A stretch of 64,000 bases of DNA from an uncultured Steroidobacter sp. (GTDB lineage: Bacteria; Pseudomonadota; Gammaproteobacteria; Steroidobacterales; Steroidobacteraceae), in the NCBI GenBank assembly GCA_937864115.1, contig CALMII010000015.1:1-64000 (forward strand). Reading direction: 5' to 3'. The notes under the pieces were generated by a model. That model was not told where the DNA came from. It did no database searches and saw only the letters and a list, made by a program, of their open reading frames with translations. Every line of letters begins with the position of its first letter. Positions within the stretch are counted from its first letter, which is position 1. Made by a program: the position numbers and the translations under genes. Below, in pieces: positions 1-7,800 of this stretch.

Positions 1-387
1 CGTCCGCAGATGCAGCTGGCTGATGGCGTGGTCAATGTGAAGCGTCCGCAGATGCAGCTGGCTGATGGCGTGGTCAACGTGAAGCGCCCGCAGATGCAGC
101 TGGCGGACGGCGTGGTCAATGTGAAGCGCCCGCAGATGCAGCTCGCCGATGGCGTGGTCAACGTGAAGCGCCCGCAGATGCAGCTGGCTGATGGCGTGGT
201 CAACGTGAAGCGTCCGCAGATGCAGCTGGCGGATGGCGTGGTCAATGTGAAGCGTCCGCAGATGCAGCTGGCCGATGGCGTGGTCCACATGCCGCGTCCG
301 CAGATGCAGCTGGCTGATGGCGTGATCCACATGCCGCGTCCGCAGCTGGCCGACGGCGTCGTCAATGTGAAGCGCCCGCAGGCCCAG
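1..387 (+). repeat. 42-bp coding tandem repeat, about 9 units
   Basis: The 42-bp unit repeats head to tail with no spacers, each unit encoding 14 residues. Differences are mostly third-position changes until the last three units, which also differ in protein sequence. The array starts before the window, so total copy number is unknown. Such arrays change length by slippage or recombination. Confidence 0.95.
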
Positions 388-396
388 CTCGCCTGA
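1..396 (+). CDS. 14-residue tandem-repeat protein (3' end only)
   Basis: The frame is open from the first base, so the true start lies upstream of the window. What is visible is almost wholly repeats of MQLADGVVNVKRPQ. Late units change to ..VVHMPRPQ and ..VIHMPRPQ, the last full unit lacks its first two residues, and the protein ends in AQLA. Synonymous differences between units (gctgat, gcggac, gccgat) show the array is under coding selection or is old enough to have diverged. No catalytic domain is visible. The Q-x-x-D-G core recalls the Q-x-x-D-G repeats of fungal PIR cell-wall proteins, but that is a resemblance, not homology. A small exported protein follows 39 bp downstream. Function unknown; a surface or structural role is a guess. 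Confidence 0.7.
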   Translation, partial: RPQMQLADGVVNVKRPQMQLADGVVNVKRPQMQLADGVVNVKRPQMQLADGVVNVKRPQMQLADGVVNVKRPQMQLADGVVNVKRPQMQLADGVVHMPRPQMQLADGVIHMPRPQLADGVVNVKRPQAQLA

Positions 397-435
397 TTTT
401 CGAAAAAATAATCAGATTCAAGAGAGATCCTCATC

Positions 436-645
436 ATGAAGACCAGAATTGCAGTTATCGGCACCGCGATGCTTCTCAGTCTCGGCTCGGCCGTGGCGGG
501 CTCGGTCATCTTCGCGCAGGGCAAGAACGAGATCGTCGCGCCGGCGGCAATGATCGCGCAGCAGGAACCGAGCGCAGAAACGATCGCAATGTGGAAGGCG
601 ACGTCGTCCACCAGCGGGTACATCGCGCCGCGCGTACCGCTCTGA
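436..645 (+). CDS. small exported protein of unknown function
   Basis: A 69-residue product. It opens with a good signal peptide (MKTR followed by a hydrophobic stretch to about residue 25, with AVAG and FAQG as possible processing regions). The mature part of about 40 residues is polar, ends in APRVPL and has no cysteine. An AGAGAG ribosome-binding site lies 10-15 bases upstream of the ATG. It lies just downstream of the tandem-repeat gene in the same direction and may be co-transcribed with it. I do not recognise a family. Confidence 0.6.
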   Translation: MKTRIAVIGTAMLLSLGSAVAGSVIFAQGKNEIVAPAAMIAQQEPSAETIAMWKATSSTSGYIAPRVPL

Positions 646-676
646 ATCGGCATCGCGTCGATTCAGGGGCGAAATT

Positions 677-698
677 GCAGACAGCAGGGGCTGTCTGC
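677..698 (+). terminator. hairpin after the small exported gene
   Basis: Arms GCAGACAGC (677-685) and GCTGTCTGC (690-698) form a perfect 9-bp stem with a 4-base loop, 32 bases after the stop at 645. There is no following T-run, so termination is an inference; it could also be an mRNA 3'-end stabiliser. Confidence 0.4.
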
Positions 699-707
699 AG
701 ACACAGA

Positions 708-780
708 CAACGAAGCGAAGTGTGCGGAGAGTCACACGTCGTCGCAGATTTGCGCCGCAGACATCACACTTCGTTCGTTG
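708..780. repeat. imperfect inverted repeat upstream of riboswitch promoter
   Basis: CAACGAAGCGAAGTGTG (708-724) is nearly the reverse complement of CACACTTCGTTCGTTG (765-780), separated by 40 bases. It lies directly upstream of the candidate sigma-54 promoter at 799-813, where an activator-binding site would be expected. That role is inference. Confidence 0.4.
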
Positions 781-798
781 ACATATTTGCAGGCCGTT

Positions 799-814
799 TG
801 GCACCCTAACTGCG
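799..814 (+). promoter_or_regulatory. candidate sigma-54 (-24/-12) promoter
   Basis: TGGCAC at 799-804, five bases, then CTGC at 810-813. The GG and GC pairs are spaced exactly as in the RpoN consensus TGGCAC-N5-TTGC, with one mismatch in the -12 element. A start site would fall near 825, some 20-25 bases before the riboswitch. A TTGACA at 778-783 has no matching -10 at normal spacing. Confidence 0.45.
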
Positions 815-845
815 CGTTTTCATGAATGCAGCCGCGAACATTTCG

Positions 846-938
846 CGGGCTGCGAGCGCATGGGCAAACTCACCGAAAGGTGGGGACGCAAAGCCACCGG
901 TCTAAGGGAATTCCTACGACAGCGGGGTTGCCAGCGTT
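846..938 (+). ncRNA. cyclic-di-GMP-I riboswitch (GEMM-I)
   Basis: The GEMM-I core is present in order: GCGCATGGGCAAAC (856-869), a CACC-GAAA-GGTG tetraloop hairpin (871-882), the invariant GGACGCAAAGCC (883-894), then CCGGTCTAAG and, after a variable stem, AGCGGGGTTGCC (921-932). This is established as the class I cyclic-di-GMP aptamer. It lies in the leader of the operon that starts at 1064. Downstream, TTTCCGG (937-943) and CCGGAAA (953-959) can pair and may be part of the expression platform. Whether ligand turns expression on or off cannot be told by eye. Confidence 0.93.
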
Positions 939-1063
939 TCCGGAGGCCATGTCCGGAAAACCTGTCTTCCACTCGCTTCTTCTGCGGCGTCCTCTCGATC
1001 CGGCGGTCCAGCGTCTGCGGGGCTACAACTTTTTCCTGACGTGACCGGGCGCGACTCCAATCG

Positions 1064-1633
1064 ATGCTGCATCAGATTCCGACTCGTGATGAACGACCGT
1101 CCGCGAGCGCACGACCCGGCCGCGTCCTGCGTGCCCGTGCTGCGCTGCGTGCGCTGCTGGTCGCCACGGTCCTGATCGTTGCGGCGCCGCTGTCGGCTGC
1201 CGGCATCGAGAATCAGCCGGCGCCGGATTTTGCCTTGCGCTCGCTGGGCGGCGAGAACCTGCGACTGTCCGAGCATCTCGGCGAAGTCGTCCTCATCAAT
1301 TTCTGGGCGAGCTGGTGCGGACCCTGTCGCCAGGAAATGCCGCTCCTCGACGATCTCTACGCCAAATACAAGCTGGCTGGGTTGACGGTGCTGGGCGTCA
1401 ATATCGACGACAGCGCCGAGCGCGCCACCGAAATGGCCAGAACGCTCAAGGTTTCTTATCCCGTGCTGTTCGACGAGCGCAAGGATGTCAGCCGCGCCTA
1501 TCAGATCGGTGCCATGCCGTTTACGGTGCTGGTGGATCGCGAAGGCGTCGTTCGCTACGTCTCCGAGGGCTTCAAGCCCGGTTACGAAAAGCGCTACGCC
1601 GATCAGTTGCGTCAGCTTCTCAACGATGAATAG
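1064..1633 (+). CDS. TlpA-like periplasmic thioredoxin
   Basis: A 189-residue protein with an N-terminal hydrophobic segment (about residues 28-47, ending PLSAAG) that should export or anchor it, followed by a thioredoxin fold. The redox motif WCGPC is at residues 84-88 and the cis-proline loop is seen as GAMPFT. This is the TlpA/ResA class of periplasmic thiol-disulfide proteins, which act in cytochrome maturation or in folding cysteine-containing envelope proteins. It is the first gene after the cyclic-di-GMP riboswitch and leads an operon of TPR and ExbB/ExbD-like genes. Its target may therefore be a component of that machine, which is inference. Confidence 0.88.
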   Translation: MLHQIPTRDERPSASARPGRVLRARAALRALLVATVLIVAAPLSAAGIENQPAPDFALRSLGGENLRLSEHLGEVVLINFWASWCGPCRQEMPLLDDLYAKYKLAGLTVLGVNIDDSAERATEMARTLKVSYPVLFDERKDVSRAYQIGAMPFTVLVDREGVVRYVSEGFKPGYEKRYADQLRQLLNDE

Positions 1634-1706
1634 GCAGGACGGCGGTTACTTCATGCGTCACGGTTCATCCCAGTCTCTCCTTCCTGCCTTCGCCCAGGTG
1701 CGCGTC

Positions 1707-2255
1707 ATGCTTCGTTACGCCAGTGTGTTGCTGCTGTCCTGCTTCGCTCTCGCTGCGCTTGCGCAGGAAGCCGCTGCGCCCGTTGCGGCTGCAACGGCCA
1801 CGGGCGATTTCAAGAGCCTCGATCAGGAAGTCCAGTCGCTGAAAAAGGAAGTGCTGGACCTGAATCGCGAACTCTTCGTGCTCGAGGAAGAGCTGCTGTT
1901 TCCTGCCAACACCCAGGTCGCGGTGTTCGTGTCCATGGACGTAGGCGAATTCTTCGCCGTCGATTCGGTGACGCTGAAGCTCGACAACAAGGAAGTCGCG
2001 AACTATCTCTACACCGAGCGCGAAGCGCAGGCCCTGCTGAAGGGCGGCGTGCATCGCGTGTATCTCGGCAATCTCAAGGCCGGCGATCATGAACTGATCG
2101 CGCTGTTCACCGGCCAGGGACCGCATGCACGCGACTATCGCCGCGGCGCGACGATTCAGGTGACGAAGGGCGTCGGCGCCAAGTACGTCGAACTCAAGAT
2201 CAGCGACCGCGCCAGCAAGGCGCAGCCGGAATTCGTCGTCAAGGAATGGGAATGA
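1707..2255 (+). CDS. periplasmic protein with short coiled coil, unknown function
   Basis: From the ATG at 1707 the product is 182 residues: a clean signal peptide (MLRYASVLLLS..ALAALAQ), an alanine-rich linker, a short heptad-like stretch (SLDQEVQSLKKEVLDLNREL) and a beta-rich tail (VAVFVSMDVGEFF..). An upstream in-frame ATG at 1653 would add 18 residues; 1707 is preferred because it puts the signal peptide at the N-terminus. No catalytic motif seen. It sits between the TlpA-like gene and the first TPR gene in the riboswitch-led operon, so it is probably a periplasmic part of the same machine. The family is not recognised. Confidence 0.75.
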   Translation: MLRYASVLLLSCFALAALAQEAAAPVAAATATGDFKSLDQEVQSLKKEVLDLNRELFVLEEELLFPANTQVAVFVSMDVGEFFAVDSVTLKLDNKEVANYLYTEREAQALLKGGVHRVYLGNLKAGDHELIALFTGQGPHARDYRRGATIQVTKGVGAKYVELKISDRASKAQPEFVVKEWE

Positions 2256-2310
2256 TGGCCGCTGGCGACTGGCTGCTGGCTACGGGCCAGACACGGAATT
2301 TCCCCACGCG

Positions 2311-4242
2311 ATGCTGAGAGCCCTGGTCAAACACGTCGTACTCGCCATGAGCATCTCGGCGGCGCTCGTGACGGCGGTGAGTGCGCGCGAGAAAACTCCC
2401 GAACAGAAGCCCCTGATCGGCACGCCCCAGGTCGTGAAGGATCTGCACTGGGGCGACGTGCTGTTCTATTTCTATCAGGGCGACTACCTGCAGTCGCTCA
2501 CGCGCCTGGGCGCCTCGCAGGATTTCAACCGCATCGGCAATCACGCGGTCGAAGCCGAACTGCTGAAGGGCGGGTTGTATCTGTCGCTCGGCCAGCACGA
2601 AGAAGCCGGACGCATTTTCCAGGCGCTGCTCAATGATAACGTGCCGCTCGATGTCCGCAACCGCGCCTGGTTCTATCTCGCCAAGGTCTGGTACCAGCGC
2701 AACTACCTCGCGCAGGCGGAAAAGGCGCTGAGTTCGATCCATGGCGCGCTGCCGGGCGAACTCGAACCCGAACGGCATCTGCTGCATGCCCAGGTACTGA
2801 TGTATCTGGATCGATACGACGACGCGATCGCCGCGCTGGAGCGCTGGCAGCCGGTGGGCGATGGCTCGGATGCGTGGTCGGCGTATGCGCGCTTCAACAT
2901 CGGCGTCGCGCTGGTGCGCAAGGATCGTCTCGACGACGCGGCGAAGCTGCTCGACCAGGTCGGCCAGATCGCGGCGCCGACGGACGAACTTGCCGCACTG
3001 CGCGACAAGGCCAATCTCGCGCTCGGCTTCGCCTGGCTGAAGGCCGACAAGCCGGCCAATGCCAAGACGGTGCTGCAGCGAGTGCGTCTCGAAGGTCCGC
3101 AATCCAACAAGGCGCTGCTCGGCGTCGGCTGGGCCGACTCTGCAGAAAAGCAGTTCACCAAGGCGCTGGTGCCGTGGATGGAACTGCGTGATCGCAACCT
3201 GCTGGACGCGGCCGTGCAGGAATCGTATCTGGCGATTCCCTATGCCTACGCGCAGCTCGAAGCCAACAAGCAGGCGGTCGAGCAGTACACGCTAGCGGTC
3301 ACGGCCTTCAGCGAGGAAGCGACGCGCATCGACGAATCGATCGCAGCGATCCGCAGCGGCCGGCTGCTCGATGCCATTGCCGAGAACGACAAAGCGGACA
3401 AGGCCGGCTGGTACTGGCAGTTGCAGGAACTGCCGGACGCCCCCGAGACCCGCTACCTCTATCACCTGCTGGCGTCGAACGAATTCCAGGAAGGTCTCAA
3501 GAACTATCGCGACCTGCGGCTCATGCAGCGCAACCTCGCCACCTGGCAGCTCAGCGTCGAGGCTTTCGACAACATGGTCGACAACCGCCGCCAGGCGTTC
3601 GATCAACGGCTGCCGGCGTTGCAGCAGACACTCGATTCCGTCGATCTCGATGCCATGGATGCGCGCCGCACCGAACTGGAATCGCGCGTCGCCGCCATCG
3701 AGCGCGACGGCGATGCGCCGGGGCTCGCGACCGGTCGCGAACTCGAACAGTGGCAGAAGGTGCAACACATCGAACAGGTGCTGGCGCGCGCCGACGCCTC
3801 CGATCCGATGGCGCAGGAAATGCAGGAAAAGCTGCGCCTGCTGCGCGGCCGGCTAATGTGGGATTTCTCGTCGAGCTACAAGGCGCGTCTGTGGAAGGCC
3901 CGCAAGGAACTGCGCGAGCTGGACGTCGCCTACAAGGAGGCGCGTCGTCGCTGGGTGCTGATCGAACGCGCCCGCGAGGAGTATCCGGCGCGCACCGAGG
4001 AATTCGCGAAGCGTGTCGATGGCCTGCGTCCGCGCATCGACGGCCTGATGGTGCGCCTCGATTCCGCGGCACACTCGCAGAACCAGTACCTGGCGTCGAT
4101 CGCCGTGAAGGAACTCGAATCGCAGAAGGAGCGGCTCGCGGCGTATTCGCTGCAGGCGCGCTTCGCGCTCGCCTCGATCTATGACCGTGCCGCGAGTGGT
4201 ACGGGTGGTGATGCACCGGGCGGCAAGGGAGGCGGGCAATGA
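2311..4242 (+). CDS. exported TPR-repeat protein (envelope machine component)
   Basis: 643 residues with a signal peptide (MLRALVKHVV..SAALVTAVSA), then degenerate TPR helices (for example GGLYLSLGQHEEAGRIFQAL and NRAWFYLAKVWYQRNYLAQA), then a long charged helical region in the C-terminal third likely to be coiled coil. TPR arrays are protein-binding scaffolds. The stop overlaps the next ATG by 4 bases (ATGA at 4239-4242), indicating translational coupling with the second TPR gene. In Myxococcus Agl/Glt systems, periplasmic and outer-membrane TPR proteins accompany the AglRQS channel; the parallel here is by architecture and gene order, not by a sequence search. Confidence 0.85.
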   Translation: MLRALVKHVVLAMSISAALVTAVSAREKTPEQKPLIGTPQVVKDLHWGDVLFYFYQGDYLQSLTRLGASQDFNRIGNHAVEAELLKGGLYLSLGQHEEAGRIFQALLNDNVPLDVRNRAWFYLAKVWYQRNYLAQAEKALSSIHGALPGELEPERHLLHAQVLMYLDRYDDAIAALERWQPVGDGSDAWSAYARFNIGVALVRKDRLDDAAKLLDQVGQIAAPTDELAALRDKANLALGFAWLKADKPANAKTVLQRVRLEGPQSNKALLGVGWADSAEKQFTKALVPWMELRDRNLLDAAVQESYLAIPYAYAQLEANKQAVEQYTLAVTAFSEEATRIDESIAAIRSGRLLDAIAENDKADKAGWYWQLQELPDAPETRYLYHLLASNEFQEGLKNYRDLRLMQRNLATWQLSVEAFDNMVDNRRQAFDQRLPALQQTLDSVDLDAMDARRTELESRVAAIERDGDAPGLATGRELEQWQKVQHIEQVLARADASDPMAQEMQEKLRLLRGRLMWDFSSSYKARLWKARKELRELDVAYKEARRRWVLIERAREEYPARTEEFAKRVDGLRPRIDGLMVRLDSAAHSQNQYLASIAVKELESQKERLAAYSLQARFALASIYDRAASGTGGDAPGGKGGGQ

Positions 4243-7061
4243 CCTCGCGCGCAACCCCGCTGCGAATCCTGATGATCGCGACGCTCGCAGCGGCGACGCT
4301 GGGCGTGTCCGTGGCCGGCGCGGCCGACAAGAAGAAGCCGACGGGCACGATCAAGGATCTCGAGAACCGCACCATCGAGATCAACAGGGACCCGCCGACC
4401 AACGTGCAGGCGCAGCAGGCCATCGAGCAGTACAAGAAGTTCCTCGACCTGCAATCGGACAACGAGAAGATGCGCGCCGAGGCGATGCGTCGACTCGGTG
4501 ACCTGCAGGTGGAAGTCGACGAAGCCGCGCGCGCCGTCGGCGGAGACGATTTCAGCGGTCTCGAAAACAAGGAAGCCATCAAGCTGTACGAGGCGCTGCT
4601 GGCGAAGTATCCGAAGTACGAACGCGGCGATGCGGTCATGTACCAGCTCTCGCGCGCATACGAGTCGGAAGGCCAGCCCGAGAAATCGCTGGCCGTGCTC
4701 GACAAGCTGGTCGCGCAGTATCCGAACAGCAAGTGGCTCACCGAGGCGCAGTTCCGTCGCGGCGAAATTCTCTTCAGCGCACAGCGCTACAAGGACTCCG
4801 AGCGCGCTTATGCGGCGGTGGTGGCGGCCGGTCCGGCCAGCGGCTACTACGATCAGGGCTTGTACAAACACGGTTGGTCGCTGTTCAAGCAATCGCGCGG
4901 CGAGGAAAGCGTCGGCTCGTTCCTCACGCTCATCGACCGCGTGATGATCGACGACGGCAAGCTGCGCGATCGCGATTCGCTCGATCGCCCGTCGCGCGAG
5001 CTGTCCGATGACGCATTCCGCGCCATCGCCATCACGTTCTACGACCTGGACGGTCCGGCATCGCTGGACGCGTTCCTGAAGCAGCGCGGCGATCCGGTCT
5101 ACGCGCACTTGCTGTACGAGAGCCTCGGCAATCTCTACATCGAGAAGGAGCGCTACCAGGATGCGGCGCTGGCCTACGAAGCCTTCGCCAAGCGTCGTCC
5201 CGACGATCGGTTTGCGCCGTCGTTGCAGATGCGCACCATCGAGGCGTACCAGAAGGGTGGCTTCGCGTCGCTGGTGCTGGAAGGCAAGCAGTCGTTCGTC
5301 GAGCGCTATGCCTTCGGTTCGGCGTTCTGGGCGAATCGCACGGTGCAGGACGCACCGGAAGTCGCCGCACAGTTGAAGGCCAACCAGAAGGATCTGGCCG
5401 AGTACTACCACGCGCAGGCGCAGAAATCGAAGAAGGTCGAGGACTACACGGTCGCCGCGCGCTGGTATCGCGCCATGCTGGATTCGTTCCCGCAGGATGC
5501 CGAAGCGCCGGCGACGCGCTACCTGCTGGGTGAAGTGCTGTTCGAGTCCGGGCGCTTTGCCGAGGCGGCGAAGGAATACGAACGCACTGCCTACGACTAC
5601 CCCGCACATCCGAAATCGGCCGCGGCCGGTTACGCGGCGCTGGTCGCGTACACGAAGCACGAAGCGACGATCACGGGCGAATCGAAGGCGCTGTGGCACC
5701 GCCAGGGCATCGAAAGCCAGGTCATGTTCGCCACGAGCTTCCCGGAGCATCCGGAATCGGCGCGCGTGCTGACCAAGGCCGACGAAGAACTGTTCGCGCT
5801 GAACGATTTCGATCGCGTCATCGAAGTGTCGCAGCAGATCCTCGAACGCAAGCCACCGGTCGAGCCGAAGTATCAGCGCACGGCATCGACGCTGCTGGCG
5901 CATTCGCTGTTCGATCGCGGCCGCTACCAGGAGGCGGAACTCGCCTACATCCGCGTGCGGGGCTTCCTGCCGGCGGGCGATCCGGATCGTCCGGCGATCG
6001 AGGAACGCATCGCGGCCTCGGTCTACAAGCAGGCCGAAGCGAAACAGCAGGCGGGCGATGCGACGGGTGCGGTCGACGACTTCCTGCGCGTGGCTGTGCT
6101 CGCGCCGAATGCCAAGGTCAGTGCCAATGCGGAATACGACGCCGCCGGCATCCTGCTGCGCGACAAGCAGTGGGACCGCGCCTCGAAGGTGCTGGAAGGT
6201 TTCCGTCGCAAATATCCGAATCACGAACTGCAGCCGGAAGTCACGCGCTCGCTCGCCGTGGCGTATCTGGAAACCGGTCGCGCCGGCGAGTCCGCCGCCG
6301 AGTTCGAGCGCATCGCTGCGCGTGGCGAAGAGCCGGCGGACGTGCGGCGCGAAGCGCTGTGGCAGGCGGCGACGCTGTATGAGAAAGGCGGTTCGCAGCC
6401 GAATGCGGCGCGCGTCTATGCGAACTACGTCAAGCAGTTTCCGGCACCGCTCGATCCGGCACAGAACGCACGCCAGCGTCTTGCCGACATGGCCAAGGCG
6501 CAGAACGACGTACGCGGTCGTGGACAGTGGATCAACGAAATCATCGTGGCCGACAGGTCGGCCGGCAGCGCGCGCACCGATCGCAGCAAGTACCTCGCGG
6601 CGAAGGCGACGCTGGAAACCGCCGAGCCGCAGGTCGCGATGTACAACTCGATCAAGCTGGTGGTGCCGCTCGACAAGTCGCTCAAGGCCAAGCGCAGCGC
6701 CATGGAAAAAGTGCTGACGACCTACGGCCAGGCACTCGACTACGGCGTCGCTGAAGTCACCACCGCAGCGAACTACGGCATGGCCGAGCTGTATCGCACG
6801 CTGGCCTCCGATCTCATGACGTCCGAGCGTCCCAAGGGCCTCGACGACGAATCGCGCGAACAGTACGACGTGCTGCTGGAAGAGCAGGCGTTCCCGTTCG
6901 AAGAAAAGGCGATCGAACTGCACGAGACCAACGCCAGCCGCACGGGCGACGGCGTCTACGACGAATGGGTGCAGCGCAGCTTCGATGTGCTCGCGAAACT
7001 CAAGCCGGCGCGTTACGCGAAGGCCGAGATCGGTGAAGAGTATGTACAGACGATTCGCTGA
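4239..7061 (+). CDS. large exported TPR-repeat protein
   Basis: 940 residues. A signal peptide (MTSRATPLRILMIATLAAATLG..AGA) is followed by many TPR units through most of the length, for example MYQLSRAYESEGQPEKSLAVL and TRYLLGEVLFESGRFAEAAKEY, ending in a helical region near ..EIGEEYVQTIR. It resembles the tetratricopeptide proteins of gliding and secretion envelope machines. It is coupled to the upstream TPR gene by a 4-base overlap, and its end overlaps the preferred start of the next lipoprotein gene by 20 bases. The matching minus-strand open frame is a codon-bias shadow. Confidence 0.87.
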   Translation: MTSRATPLRILMIATLAAATLGVSVAGAADKKKPTGTIKDLENRTIEINRDPPTNVQAQQAIEQYKKFLDLQSDNEKMRAEAMRRLGDLQVEVDEAARAVGGDDFSGLENKEAIKLYEALLAKYPKYERGDAVMYQLSRAYESEGQPEKSLAVLDKLVAQYPNSKWLTEAQFRRGEILFSAQRYKDSERAYAAVVAAGPASGYYDQGLYKHGWSLFKQSRGEESVGSFLTLIDRVMIDDGKLRDRDSLDRPSRELSDDAFRAIAITFYDLDGPASLDAFLKQRGDPVYAHLLYESLGNLYIEKERYQDAALAYEAFAKRRPDDRFAPSLQMRTIEAYQKGGFASLVLEGKQSFVERYAFGSAFWANRTVQDAPEVAAQLKANQKDLAEYYHAQAQKSKKVEDYTVAARWYRAMLDSFPQDAEAPATRYLLGEVLFESGRFAEAAKEYERTAYDYPAHPKSAAAGYAALVAYTKHEATITGESKALWHRQGIESQVMFATSFPEHPESARVLTKADEELFALNDFDRVIEVSQQILERKPPVEPKYQRTASTLLAHSLFDRGRYQEAELAYIRVRGFLPAGDPDRPAIEERIAASVYKQAEAKQQAGDATGAVDDFLRVAVLAPNAKVSANAEYDAAGILLRDKQWDRASKVLEGFRRKYPNHELQPEVTRSLAVAYLETGRAGESAAEFERIAARGEEPADVRREALWQAATLYEKGGSQPNAARVYANYVKQFPAPLDPAQNARQRLADMAKAQNDVRGRGQWINEIIVADRSAGSARTDRSKYLAAKATLETAEPQVAMYNSIKLVVPLDKSLKAKRSAMEKVLTTYGQALDYGVAEVTTAANYGMAELYRTLASDLMTSERPKGLDDESREQYDVLLEEQAFPFEEKAIELHETNASRTGDGVYDEWVQRSFDVLAKLKPARYAKAEIGEEYVQTIR

Positions 7062-7800
7062 GGCTGGCCGCTGGCTGCTGGCTGCTGGCTGCTGGCCAGA
7101 GTTTCTGACCCCCTCCTCCGCGCAGCGGGGGAGGGTTGGGGTGGGGGCGCTCGCATTGCTGCTCTCTGCGTGCGGCTCGGCACCGGAGAAGCCCGCAGCT
7201 TCCGCCGCAACTCCCGTAGTGCAGAGCGCTTCGCCAGCGAAATCATCAAAGGTCGAAGCAACCGACGCTGCAAGCGCGACCGCACCCGTCGAAGCACCCA
7301 TCCCGCCCGAAGCCCAGCAACAGTTCGACAGCGCCGTCGCGGCGATGAGCTCCGGCAACCTCGCGGGCGCCGAGCAGACCTTCCGCACGCTCGCCGACAC
7401 CTATCCGACGTATGCCGGCCCGCTGCTGAACCTCGCCATCCTGCAGACCAAGGCAGGCAAGCTGGAGGAGGCGCAGAAGACGCTCGACGCCGCCATCGCC
7501 CGCAACGCCAACAGCGCCGCGGCCTACAACCAGCTCGGCATCGTTCATCGCAAGCTCGGCAGCTTCAAGGAAGCCGACGAGGCCTACCAGCGCGCGATCC
7601 AGATCGATCCCAACTACGCACTCGCGCATCTGAATCTCGGCGTGCTGTGCGATCTGTATCTGCAGCAGCCGCAACGTGCGCTCGAAGCGTACGAGCGCTA
7701 CCTGTCGCTGGCGGCATCGCCGGATGCGAAGGTCGCCGGCTGGGTCACCGAACTGAAGACGCGTCTCGGCAATCAGCAGCGCAGCGCGCAGGCGGAATGA
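7042..7800 (+). CDS. TPR lipoprotein with repeat-derived N-terminus
   Basis: From the ATG at 7042 the product is 252 residues: MYRRFAEAG, a segment encoded by a dispersed repeat (WLLAAGCWPEFL.. to ..SSAQRGRVG), then GALALLLSACGS, a typical lipobox with the acylated cysteine in LSAC. The mature part has a Pro/Ala-rich linker and about three TPR units (LLNLAILQTKAGKLEEAQKT; YNQLGIVHRKLGSFKEADEA). An in-frame GTG at 7141 would start at MGALALLLSACG and avoid the repeat, so the start is uncertain. It lies in the same operon as the TPR and ExbB/D genes and overlaps the next start by an ATGA. It is probably an outer- or inner-membrane-anchored scaffold. Confidence 0.78.
   Translation: MYRRFAEAGRWLLAAGCWPEFLTPSSAQRGRVGVGALALLLSACGSAPEKPAASAATPVVQSASPAKSSKVEATDAASATAPVEAPIPPEAQQQFDSAVAAMSSGNLAGAEQTFRTLADTYPTYAGPLLNLAILQTKAGKLEEAQKTLDAAIARNANSAAAYNQLGIVHRKLGSFKEADEAYQRAIQIDPNYALAHLNLGVLCDLYLQQPQRALEAYERYLSLAASPDAKVAGWVTELKTRLGNQQRSAQAE
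7066..7180 (+). repeat. left arm of ~115-bp inverted repeat inside the lipoprotein gene
   Basis: The segment holds CTGGCTGCTGG repeats, a CCTCCTCCGCG...GGGGGAGGG palindrome and then GGGGTGGGGGCGCTCGCATT up to the lipobox codons. It is nearly the reverse complement of 7870-7987. In the shared reading frame both copies spell CWLLAAGCWPEFL..PSSA..RGR.GVGALALLL.SACGS, so similarity runs past the generic palindrome into what looks like lipoprotein gene sequence. Confidence 0.85.

Noticed and set aside
1..387. CRISPR-like array at the window start
   Set aside because: Units are contiguous without spacers and translate into one repeat protein with synonymous differences.
778..783. TTGACA as a sigma-70 -35 box for the riboswitch transcript
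   Set aside because: No acceptable -10 box 16-18 bases downstream; the -24/-12 elements at 799-813 fit better.
826..1044. 72-codon plus-strand frame and the overlapping minus-strand frame 914-1276
   Set aside because: They lie across the riboswitch and its expression platform and have no protein-like character.
4179..7400. Long minus-strand open frame of 1073 codons opposite the TPR genes
   Set aside because: Rich in Arg/Leu/Val/His with no domain; it mirrors the codon bias of the plus-strand genes. Same judgement for the long frames at 13841-17164, 39581-41452, 43881-47219 and 52824-55208.
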